6,540 bases of DNA from an uncultured Caulobacter sp. (GTDB lineage: Bacteria > Pseudomonadota > Alphaproteobacteria > Caulobacterales > Caulobacteraceae): assembly GCF_937900395.1 (NCBI RefSeq), contig NZ_CALCDX010000132.1:1-6540 (forward strand). Direction: 5' to 3'. The translations under genes and the position numbers were made by a program. A model generated the notes under the pieces. The model saw only the letters and a program-made list of their open reading frames with translations, searched no databases and was not told where the DNA came from. This document shows, piece after piece, positions 1 to 4,441 of the stretch (within the stretch, counting starts at the first letter, position 1; each line of letters begins with the position of its first letter).

Positions 1-120
1 GACGTCCTGGATCGCGCCGCTGCGGACGTCGGCGTCGATGGCGGCCGCGCGCGCCAGGGCGGGCGGCAGGGTCAGGGCGCCGATGGCGGCCAGCAGGCCG
101 CGGCGATCGATCTGGGGCAT
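1..120 (-). CDS. Probable phosphocholine-type phospholipase C, N-terminal 40 residues only (cut by window start)
   Basis: The frame starts at an ATG (complement of 118-120) and runs off the window after 40 codons, so the catalytic part is not visible. The N-terminus is a Tat-type signal: IDRRGLL with twin arginines at residues 6-7, a hydrophobic alanine/leucine stretch to about residue 22, then ALARAAA as the likely cleavage region. The next residues, AIDADVRSGAIQDV, fit the segment that in bacterial phosphocholine-specific phospholipases C comes just before the conserved catalytic-domain start (EHVVxLMQENRSFDHYFG), for example IPA..RTGTI.DV in Burkholderia and Pseudomonas homologues. Those enzymes hydrolyse phosphatidylcholine or sphingomyelin outside the cytoplasm to a diacylglycerol or ceramide and a phospho-headgroup. 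A weak GGAG lies about 8 bases before the start. The export signal is clear, but the enzyme assignment rests on about 14 residues. Another Tat-exported hydrolase is the main alternative. Confidence 0.6.
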   Translation of the reverse strand, partial: MPQIDRRGLLAAIGALTLPPALARAAAIDADVRSGAIQDV

Positions 121-225
121 GACGGGACTCCGGTAAACTAGGCCGGAAGTAGCACGACTTCTTTTTCAGCTGTGTGACAACTGGACTAGACCAGATAGTT
201 GGTCATCCCACTTTATTCCCGCCTT

Positions 226-244
226 CCTCGCCCTTGTGGCGAGG
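226..244. other. Perfect 7-bp hairpin in the plc upstream region
   Basis: CCTCGCC (226-232), loop CTTGT (233-237), GGCGAGG (238-244). It lies in the 259-bp non-coding stretch between the alcohol dehydrogenase stop and the start of the exported-enzyme gene, about 106 bases before that start on the minus strand. Neither side has a T-run. Its CTTGT loop also appears, on the other strand, in the hairpin at 335-355. It could be a second transcription stop or leader structure. Apart from these two hairpins and a short inverted repeat GACCA-N6-TGGTC at 189-204, I see nothing recognisable in 121-379. Confidence 0.35.
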
Positions 245-334
245 ACCCAGCGTTCAGCTTGATAGGCCTTTAGGCATCAAGGCGCGGCAAGCTCGAACGA
301 TTATTGGGGAGACAGAAGCAGCGGATCGATGGGC

Positions 335-355
335 CCCAGGCACAAGGCCTGGGGA
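335..355 (-). terminator. Hairpin terminator after the alcohol dehydrogenase gene
   Basis: Perfect 8-bp stem CCCCAGGC / GCCTGGGG with a 5-base loop. It begins 24 bases past the alcohol dehydrogenase stop codon on the minus strand. No T-run follows, so it is either a non-canonical terminator or a 3'-end stabilising hairpin. Its position right behind the gene supports a role in ending that transcript. Confidence 0.5.
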
Positions 356-379
356 GGCCGCGGTGAGTGGTGTCGTGAA

Positions 380-1480
380 CTATTCGAACACGATCACCGA
401 ACGCGCCAGCTCGCCGCGCTTGAGCTCATCAAACGCCGAGTTGACGTCCTCCAGCTTGATCCGGCGCGAGATCAGTTCGTCCAGCTTCAGCTTGCCCGAC
501 ATGTAGAAGTCCACCAGGCGCGGCATGTCGACGGGGAAGCGGTTGGAGCCCATGTAGCTGCCCTGGATGCGGCGCTCGCCCAGGAAGTCGGGGCCGTGCA
601 GCTCGATCTTGGTGCCGACCGGGATCATGCCGATGATGTTGGCCGTGCCGCCGCGCTTCAGCATCTTGAACGAGGCTTCGGCCGTGGCTTTCAGGCCGAT
701 GGCCTCGAAGCTGTGCTGCACGCCGCCGCCGGTCAGCTCGATCACCGCCTTGGCGATGTCGTCGACCTGCGAGCCGTCGATCACGTCCGTCGCCCCAAAG
801 GTCTTGGCCAGCTCCAGCTTGGCCGGCACGCGGTCGATGGCGATGATCCGGCCCGCGCCGGCGATCGCCGCGCCATTGATCGTCGCCAGGCCCACGCCGC
901 CGCAGCCGATCACCGCCACGGTCTCGCCCGCCCGGACGCTGGAGGTCTGGATCACCGCCCCGACGCCCGTCGTCACGGCGCAGCCGATCAGGGCGGCGCG
1001 GTCGAACGGCATGTCCTTGCGCACGGCGACGCAAGCGTGCTCGTGCACCAGCATCATCTCGGCGAAGGACGACAGGTTCAGGAACTGGGCCATCGGACCC
1101 GTCCCGCCGTTCATGTCCTCCTTGAACAGGCGCGGCGCCTCGCCCTTGCCCCGGCGGGTCTCCGGGCTGATGCAGAGGTTCATGTGCCCGGTGAGGCAGA
1201 CCTCGCAGTGGCCGCAATAGGGATTGAGGCAGGTGATGACGTGGTCGCCGACCTTGACCGTCCGCACCTCCGAGCCGACGGCCTCGACGATCCCGGCGCT
1301 CTCGTGGCCCAGCACGGCGGGCAGGGGGTGGGGATAGGAGCCTTCGATGAAGTGCAGGTCCGAGTGGCAGACGCCGGCGGCCTTGGTGCGGATCAGCACC
1401 TCGCGCGGGCCGGGCTTGCCGATGGCCACGGTCTCGATCTCGAGGGGCTTGCCCACCTCGCGCAGAACAGCGGCCTTCAT
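380..1480 (-). CDS. Zinc-dependent alcohol dehydrogenase (MDR superfamily, NAD-type)
   Basis: A 366-residue medium-chain dehydrogenase/reductase, usual length for the class I/III-like group, predicted to oxidise an alcohol to an aldehyde or ketone with NAD in the cytoplasm. All zinc ligands are present. The catalytic site has C38 (GVCHSD), H59-E60 (LGHESAG) and C167 (GCAVTTGVGAV). The structural zinc has C89, C92, C95 and C103 with the standard 3-3-8 spacing. The Rossmann fold shows GCGGVG at 192-197 and D216 at the end of the next strand, which favours NAD over NADP. The frame is open 24 codons upstream to 1552, but I chose the ATG at 1480: MKAAVLREVGKPL is the family's normal first strand, and GGAGACGAG lies just before it. 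The gene stands alone between two hairpins. The substrate cannot be read from sequence; glutathione-dependent formaldehyde dehydrogenase is less likely because the typical class III sequence is not followed. Confidence 0.93.
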   Translation of the reverse strand: MKAAVLREVGKPLEIETVAIGKPGPREVLIRTKAAGVCHSDLHFIEGSYPHPLPAVLGHESAGIVEAVGSEVRTVKVGDHVITCLNPYCGHCEVCLTGHMNLCISPETRRGKGEAPRLFKEDMNGGTGPMAQFLNLSSFAEMMLVHEHACVAVRKDMPFDRAALIGCAVTTGVGAVIQTSSVRAGETVAVIGCGGVGLATINGAAIAGAGRIIAIDRVPAKLELAKTFGATDVIDGSQVDDIAKAVIELTGGGVQHSFEAIGLKATAEASFKMLKRGGTANIIGMIPVGTKIELHGPDFLGERRIQGSYMGSNRFPVDMPRLVDFYMSGKLKLDELISRRIKLEDVNSAFDELKRGELARSVIVFE

Positions 1481-1506
1481 GCTCGTCTCCGTTATCTTTG
1501 AAAAGG

Positions 1507-1530
1507 AGACTAGCGTCCCGTCCGGGGCAA
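1507..1530 (-). promoter_or_regulatory. Candidate housekeeping promoter of the alcohol dehydrogenase gene
   Basis: Reading the minus strand, TTGCCCC (1524-1530) is followed after 9 bases by GCTAGTCT (1507-1514). This resembles the Caulobacter sigma-70-type pattern TTGaCgS-N10-14-GCTANAWC, with the TTG and GCTA cores intact but the spacer one base short. It sits 27-50 bases upstream of the chosen start. Inferred from motif resemblance only. Confidence 0.3.
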
Positions 1531-1561
1531 GCGGAAGGGGGAATTCGAACAAATGTTTGGC

Positions 1562-1584
1562 GCGAACCGCTTTACGCGTTTCGC
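1562..1584 (-). terminator. Hairpin downstream of the two-helix membrane protein gene
   Basis: Nine-base arms GCGAACCGC (1562-1570) and GCGTTTCGC (1576-1584) pair with one central mismatch around the loop TTTAC. It begins 14 bases after the stop codon of the minus-strand gene above it and about 80 bases before the alcohol dehydrogenase start. There is no clear T-run, so this is a probable but non-canonical terminator separating the two genes. Confidence 0.45.
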
Positions 1585-1598
1585 AACGCCAGCGCCGC

Positions 1599-2108
1599 CT
1601 AGGGCTGCTGCTGGCGCTCGATGCGGATCAGGTCCAGCACGCCGATCAACTGCTTGGCGCGCCACGCGCTCATCATGTAGCCGAGGGGCGCGAGCGTCGC
1701 GGTCGCGGCCAGACCCACGGTGACGCTCAGGTTCGCCTTCACGAAGGTGATCATGCTGGCCCCAGCCAGTTCCGCCACGAGGGCGAGGATCGAGAGGGGG
1801 ACGGTCAGATAGAGCAGGATGACCACGCGCAACAGCTGGTCCTGTCGACGCGCGTTCAGCGCCGCCAGGGCCGTCAATCCGTCGAACAGCTCGTCGCTGA
1901 CGCCATCGAGCAGGGCGAAGGCCTTCACGGTCGAGGGATTGCGTCGGAAGCCGCTGATGAAGTCCAGGCCTACATAGCCCCAGGCGCCGGGCGTCACGAA
2001 GCTCTCGGGGATCAGCGACCAAGTCGGAAACAGTCTGTGCACCGACGCCCATAACCGCCACAAGGCGTTTGGCTCGCCCGCACGAAGTTCAACCGTCTCG
2101 ACCGTCAT
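1599..2108 (-). CDS. Hypothetical protein with two membrane helices
   Basis: I do not recognise this 169-residue protein. The first ~90 residues look soluble: an aromatic-rich part (WRLWASVHRLFPTW at 17-30, then PGAWGYVGLDF at 40-50) and a helical part around LLDGVSDELFDGLTALAALNARRQDQ (67-91). Two hydrophobic segments follow, about 93-114 (LLRVVILLYLTVPLSILALV) and 125-146 (ANLSVTVGLAATATLAPLGYM), then a short charged tail ending ERQQQP. This suggests a small inner-membrane protein with a cytoplasmic N-terminal domain. The frame also allows a GTG four codons earlier at 2120. I prefer the ATG at 2108 because GGGGTGGGG lies just upstream. It is 84 bp downstream of the CheW gene on the same strand; co-transcription is possible but unproven. 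Coding nature is supported by the sustained frame, membrane pattern and RBS. Confidence 0.8.
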   Translation of the reverse strand: MTVETVELRAGEPNALWRLWASVHRLFPTWSLIPESFVTPGAWGYVGLDFISGFRRNPSTVKAFALLDGVSDELFDGLTALAALNARRQDQLLRVVILLYLTVPLSILALVAELAGASMITFVKANLSVTVGLAATATLAPLGYMMSAWRAKQLIGVLDLIRIERQQQP

Positions 2109-2169
2109 ACGCGACCCCACCCCCGACTCTGGCGAGCAAGGTGTTCGATGCGACGGAAAGTGGCAAGCC

Positions 2170-2186
2170 GGCGCGCGGCTCGCGCC
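2170..2186 (-). terminator. Weak hairpin after the CheW gene
   Basis: GGCGCG (2170-2175), loop CGGCT, CGCGCC (2181-2186), starting 6 bases past the CheW stop on the minus strand. No T-run follows. In DNA this GC-rich, short hairpins arise often by chance, so this may not terminate transcription. Confidence 0.3.
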
Positions 2187-2192
2187 AGGCGT

Positions 2193-2666
2193 TTAGGCCG
2201 CCAGGGCGATCGGGCGTTCCGGCAGGATGCGGCTGACGGCCAGCAGGACCGTCATGTCGCCTTCGCCGGTGGTGATCACGGCCGAGACCAGCGGCGATTC
2301 CTCGACGTCGCCCAGCGACGGCGGCGGGTTGATCGCGTCGGCTTCGACGGTGAAGCTGTCGCAGACGGCGTCGACCAGCAGGCCGGCGACGTCGGTCTGG
2401 TTCTCGACCACGATGATGACCTGGCGCGGACCGTCCTGCGCCGCGCCCTTGCCCAGGCGTTGCGACAGATCAATGACCGGCATGACCTGGCCGCGCAGGT
2501 TGATGACGCCGCGCACGAACGGCGGCGCGTCGGGCAGCGGGGTCGGCGGGGTGACGCCGCGGATTTCACGGACGGCGCTGACGGGCACGCAATAGGTCTG
2601 GGCGCCGACTTCAAAAGACAGGACCTGCAGGGCCTGGCCTTGGGCGTAAGACACGGTGGTGGTCAT
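2193..2666 (-). CDS. cheW: CheW-domain chemotaxis coupling protein
   Basis: A 157-residue single-domain CheW protein, normal length for the family. CheW bridges chemoreceptors and the histidine kinase CheA in cytoplasmic signalling arrays. The core runs from about residue 13 (LQVLSFEVGAQTYCVPVSAVREI) through the diagnostic FVRGVINLRGQVMPVIDLSQRLG at 50-72 to IIVVENQTDVAGLLVDAV at 84-101 and the closing strand MTVLLAVSRIL at 138-148. The frame is open to 2747, but the upstream stretch is arginine-rich and unlike CheW. The ATG at 2666 has GGAGA about 7-8 bases upstream and puts the domain at the usual distance from the N-terminus. No cheA, cheR, cheB or receptor gene is adjacent, so this is an orphan or secondary CheW; paralogues are common in Alphaproteobacteria. 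It diverges from the secreted protein at 2845. Confidence 0.93.
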   Translation of the reverse strand: MTTTVSYAQGQALQVLSFEVGAQTYCVPVSAVREIRGVTPPTPLPDAPPFVRGVINLRGQVMPVIDLSQRLGKGAAQDGPRQVIIVVENQTDVAGLLVDAVCDSFTVEADAINPPPSLGDVEESPLVSAVITTGEGDMTVLLAVSRILPERPIALAA

Positions 2667-2728
2667 GGCGGTCTCCGGGGAGCGCGAATTTCGTCTCCGG
2701 CACGCTCGCGGAAAAAGATGAACAAACC

Positions 2729-2741
2729 GGTTCCAGGAACC
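2729..2741. promoter_or_regulatory. Operator-like perfect palindrome GGTTCC-A-GGAACC
   Basis: A 13-bp perfect inverted repeat centred on A2735 in the 178-bp divergent region between the CheW gene and the secreted-protein gene. It lies beside the GTTC direct repeat at 2752-2766 and overlaps a second palindrome, AACCGGTT (2725-2732). GGAACC also resembles a general-stress ECF sigma -35, but no CGTT sits at the 16-17 base spacing on either strand. A protein-binding site is the best reading; the binder is unknown. Confidence 0.4.
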
Positions 2742-2751
2742 CGACAATTTC

Positions 2752-2766
2752 GTTCAGGCGCCGTTC
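2752..2766 (+). promoter_or_regulatory. Possible LexA (SOS) box, GTTC-N7-GTTC
   Basis: GTTC at 2752-2755 and 2763-2766 with a 7-base spacer AGGCGCC, the exact half-site spacing of the alphaproteobacterial LexA operator. It is part of a 10-base direct repeat CGTTCAGGCG with an 11-bp period. A third GTTC at 2730 is in the same 11-bp phase (22 bases earlier). The spacer is GC-rich, which makes this a weaker candidate than 3363-3377. It is 78 bp before the + strand secreted-protein start and 85 bp before the CheW start. Confidence 0.4.
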
Positions 2767-2844
2767 AGGCGGGAAGGCTGATCGTCCTCGTGACGCTTCG
2801 GGGCGGCGCGCCGCGCCGGGAAGCGAAAGGTCAGGGAGGCCTTC

Positions 2845-3240
2845 ATGGTCCGCAAGTTCGTCAACACCCTGGGCCGGGTCGGGGCCGGCGTCGCCGCCCT
2901 GTCGCTGGTCGCCGCCGCCACCTCGGCCTCGGCCGATCCGCGCTATTATCACCGTCATCACAAGGACAAGAGCGACGACGTCGCAGTGGCCGCCATCGCG
3001 GCCGGCGTACTGGGCCTGGCGGTCGGCGCGGCCTTGTCCGACAACGATCGGCGCGATCGTTACGACGATCGCTACTATGGCCGCCGGGCCTATGCGCCGC
3101 CGCCTCCGCCGCCCCCGCGCTACTATGGTTATGGCTATGGCTACGCCCCGCGGCCGTACTACGGCGACCGCGAATGCTGGACGACCCGCGAGTACGATCG
3201 CTGGAGCGGCCGCTACTCCGAACGCACCGTGTGCCGCTGA
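2845..3240 (+). CDS. Secreted glycine-zipper, Tyr/Pro-rich small protein
   Basis: A 131-residue predicted exported protein. Residues 1-30 form a Sec signal peptide (MVRKFVNTLGR, hydrophobic core, ATSASA before DP). Next comes a basic, His/Tyr-rich linker (YYHRHHKDK), then a hydrophobic glycine-zipper-like stretch at about 46-64 with G54, G57 and G61. An Arg/Asp/Tyr-rich region follows, then seven prolines (85-91), a repetitive YYGYGYGY block, and a C-terminal part with two cysteines, C111 and C130, that could form a disulfide. Such proteins occur in the periplasm or outer envelope of many Alphaproteobacteria, with no established function. The ATG at 2845 follows AGGGAGG (2833-2839), a strong RBS. 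The gene ends at a strong intrinsic terminator, so it is probably monocistronic. It diverges from the CheW gene. Confidence 0.87.
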   Translation: MVRKFVNTLGRVGAGVAALSLVAAATSASADPRYYHRHHKDKSDDVAVAAIAAGVLGLAVGAALSDNDRRDRYDDRYYGRRAYAPPPPPPPRYYGYGYGYAPRPYYGDRECWTTREYDRWSGRYSERTVCR

Positions 3241-3288
3241 GACATACGGACGAACGGGTCGCCGTTGTGAGCCGGCGATCCGCCTTCG

Positions 3289-3319
3289 AGCCCCAGGTCC
3301 CCCCGGCCTGGGGCTTTTT
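3289..3319 (+). terminator. Intrinsic terminator of the glycine-zipper protein gene
   Basis: Perfect 9-bp stem AGCCCCAGG (3289-3297) / CCTGGGGCT (3307-3315) with a 9-base loop, followed by a T-run through 3319. It starts 49 bases after the stop codon. This is the only textbook rho-independent terminator in the window. Confidence 0.88.
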
Positions 3320-3362
3320 GTCGCGGCGAAGCTTGGCGGGACTCGACTCCGCGTCGAAATGA

Positions 3363-3377
3363 GAACAAAAAAGGAAC
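3363..3377 (-). promoter_or_regulatory. Probable LexA (SOS) box upstream of the 74-aa gene
   Basis: The plus strand reads GAACAAAAAAGGAAC, which on the minus strand is GTTC-N7-GTTC, the LexA operator established for Caulobacter, Rhodobacter and Rhizobium. The spacer is AT-rich, as in strong sites. It ends 28 bases before the ATG at 3406 and lies 24 bases downstream of a -35-like TTGGCGG (3333-3339). A repressor here would cover the likely start point of transcription. The gene on the other side is separated from it by a strong terminator, so the site can only serve 3406-3630. Confidence 0.72.
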
Positions 3378-3405
3378 ATTACTCCCCAGTCGCAGGAGAG
3401 CTCTG

Positions 3406-3630
3406 ATGTCGCCGCTCGCTCCGCCGTCTCTATCCTCCAGCCCCTTCGGCGCGGGACTGCGTCTGACAGACGATCGCCTGGACATCGCCGAGGCGGTGTT
3501 GGCCGGCGCCTGGCGCACCCTGCGGGCGGCCGGTTTCGGCGAGGCCGAGGTGCAGGCGCTGTTCGACCAGGTCGCCGACCGTCCCGAGGACCTGGCCCGC
3601 CGCCTGCGGCGGATGGCCAACGCGGCCTGA
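3406..3630 (+). CDS. Hypothetical 74-residue protein, candidate SOS-regulated
   Basis: I do not recognise this protein. It has a short Pro/Ser-rich leader (residues 1-15), then helical segments: LTDDRLDIAEAVLAGAWRTLRAAG (20-43), GEAEVQALFDQVADR (45-59) and PEDLARRLRRMANA (60-73), with an acidic middle and a basic, arginine-rich C-terminal helix. No signal peptide, membrane segment or cysteine is present, so it is probably a small cytoplasmic helical protein. The ATG follows AGGAGA (3394-3399) at good spacing. The likely LexA operator just upstream suggests induction by DNA damage, by analogy with small SOS proteins such as the Caulobacter division inhibitor SidA. I see no sequence similarity to SidA, which is shorter and membrane-bound. 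It converges on the gene at 3638 with only 7 bp between the stop codons. Coding is likely from RBS, frame and placement between regulatory elements. Confidence 0.78.
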   Translation: MSPLAPPSLSSSPFGAGLRLTDDRLDIAEAVLAGAWRTLRAAGFGEAEVQALFDQVADRPEDLARRLRRMANAA

Positions 3631-3637
3631 GGAGCGA

Positions 3638-3943
3638 TCAGCCCAGGCGCTGCAACAGCGCCTGGAGGATTTCCGCCCGCTGGGTGGTTTCGACCGAGAT
3701 CCGACCGGTCAGTTCGCGCACGCCCGCCGGATAGGCTTCGCCGCCTTCGGCGATGGCCTGGGCCTGGTCGGCCAGCCGGCGCAGATCACGCTCCAGCCGC
3801 TCGACCTCTTCGCGCGCCAGCATGCGAGCCTCGGCCTGCAGGCGTTTGACGCGTTGGGCGGTGGTCTCGGGACCCCGCCCGAGGTCGTAGATTTCGGCCA
3901 CGCCCGAGACGGGCGGCACGATCTTCAGCGGCTTGCCGGCCAT
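3638..3943 (-). CDS. Hypothetical coiled-coil protein, 101 residues
   Basis: I cannot place this protein in a family. It opens with a conserved-looking, proline-containing N-terminus (MAGKPLKIVPPVSGVAEIYDLGRGPE, 1-26). A long charged helix follows from about 27 to 66 (TAQRVKRLQAEARMLAREEVERLERDLRRLADQAQAIAE) with heptad-like leucine spacing, probably a coiled coil. After a short break at GGEAYPAG there is a second helix, 76-100. No signal peptide or membrane segment is visible, so it is probably a cytoplasmic oligomer or adaptor. The frame extends upstream to 4060, but that part is low-complexity and unlike a protein start. The ATG at 3943 has AGGAG ten bases before it. Its last codons contain a perfect hairpin (3643-3665) that may also end the convergent transcript. 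Confidence 0.82.
   Translation of the reverse strand: MAGKPLKIVPPVSGVAEIYDLGRGPETTAQRVKRLQAEARMLAREEVERLERDLRRLADQAQAIAEGGEAYPAGVRELTGRISVETTQRAEILQALLQRLG
3643..3665 (+). terminator. Perfect 10-bp hairpin at the convergent gene junction
   Basis: CCAGGCGCTG (3643-3652), loop CAA, CAGCGCCTGG (3656-3665). It lies 12 bases past the stop of the + strand 74-aa gene and inside the last codons (LLQRLG) of the minus-strand gene. No T-run follows, but the stem is perfect and well placed to stop or protect the + transcript, and possibly both transcripts. Confidence 0.5.
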
Positions 3944-4043
3944 GGATTGAGGGCTCCTAGAGACGGGCCGACCCTGTCGACCCACATCTCTACAAAGCCT
4001 GGCCGTGGGCGCCGTTCCCGTCGTCGCTCCGAAAGCGGGACAA

Positions 4044-4061
4044 CGTGGCGCGGCGGCCACG
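4044..4061 (-). terminator. Hairpin after the DUF2188-like gene
   Basis: CGTGGC (4044-4049), loop GCGGCG, GCCACG (4056-4061), starting 14 bases past the stop of the minus-strand gene at 4076. On the minus strand it is followed by TTGTCCCGCTTT, a poor T-run. It probably separates this gene from the coiled-coil gene, whose start is 100 bases further on. Confidence 0.4.
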
Positions 4062-4075
4062 GCGAGAGATCCGGC

Positions 4076-4321
4076 CTATTCGGCGTCCCGCACGCGGGTC
4101 GCCGGACGGTCGTCGCCGGACGAGAGCTCCTGATGCCAGACGGCCTGCTTGTCCTCGTAGACGATACCCTCGGTCTCGCCCGGCAGGCGCTGCTCGCCGG
4201 CCGCGCGCTGGGCGGCCTTCAGCGCCGCGTCGTGGCTGGGGAAGGTCTCGGAGAAGGTGTCGCCCACCTTGTAGGCCCAGCCGCCGTCATGCTCGACGAT
4301 GGTGTAGGTGACTTCGGTCAT
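4076..4321 (-). CDS. DUF2188-like small protein, 81 residues
   Basis: The sequence reads as a compact DUF2188-type domain: TYTIVEHDGGWAYKVGDTFSETFPSHDAALKAA (5-37), an initial strand, the conserved GGWA core, and a segment leading into an alanine-rich helix. A second half follows, GETEGIVYEDKQAVWHQE (48-65), then an acidic tail GDDRPATRV. Proteins of this type are small, cytoplasmic and of unknown function; similar architectures are common in Alphaproteobacteria. The frame runs upstream to 4363, but the ATG at 4321 is preceded by GGAGA at normal spacing and gives the expected domain start. It lies 88 bp downstream of cobS on the same strand. The inverted repeat at the cobS stop suggests separate transcription. 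The domain name is from memory of the pattern, not from a search. Confidence 0.82.
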   Translation of the reverse strand: MTEVTYTIVEHDGGWAYKVGDTFSETFPSHDAALKAAQRAAGEQRLPGETEGIVYEDKQAVWHQELSSGDDRPATRVRDAE

Positions 4322-4392
4322 GGGGCGTCTCCGTGAAGCTTGGACGTCGAAACGGTCCGCCACCTTGGGCGGTTCCGATGACGCTGTCTTGT

Positions 4393-4441
4393 CGGAAAGC
4401 GCGGCCCCCTTAAGCCACCTTCACCCGCGCCGCGCTTTCCG
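4393..4441 (-). terminator. 13-bp inverted repeat straddling the cobS stop codon
   Basis: The arms CGGAAAGCGCGGC (4393-4405) and GCCGCGCTTTCCG (4429-4441) are perfect complements separated by 23 bases that contain the cobS stop (4410-4412) and the last five or so sense codons. The upstream arm is coding sequence. No T-run follows, so it may be a non-canonical terminator or an mRNA 3'-end stabiliser for cobS. Confidence 0.45.

Noticed and set aside
121..379. tRNA or small RNA gene in the plc upstream region
   Set aside because: No tRNA T-arm or acceptor pairing could be built, and the hairpins alone do not support a defined RNA gene.
329..1501. A 390-codon open frame on the + strand opposite the alcohol dehydrogenase
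   Set aside because: The minus frame encodes a complete zinc dehydrogenase with every motif. The + frame is low-complexity, His/Arg/Ala/Asp-rich, and typical of the antisense of a GC-rich gene.
1481..1552. N-terminal extension of the alcohol dehydrogenase to 1552
   Set aside because: The added 24 residues are not part of the MDR fold. The internal ATG has a proper RBS and starts at the family's first strand, and the extension would cover the likely promoter.
1599..2120. GTG start four codons earlier for the two-helix membrane protein
   Set aside because: Possible, but the ATG at 2108 has a better-placed purine-rich RBS. The difference is only four residues.
2736..2765. GGAACC followed by CGTT as a general-stress ECF sigma (EcfG/SigT-type) promoter
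   Set aside because: The CGTT copies are 9 and 20 bases after GGAACC, not the required 16-17, and the reverse-strand GGAACC has no CGTT at that distance either.
2148..3362. A 404-codon open frame on the + strand across the CheW gene and the secreted-protein gene
   Set aside because: It is antisense to CheW in its first half and out of frame with the secreted protein in its second. Both real genes have RBS, domains or a signal peptide; the long frame has none.
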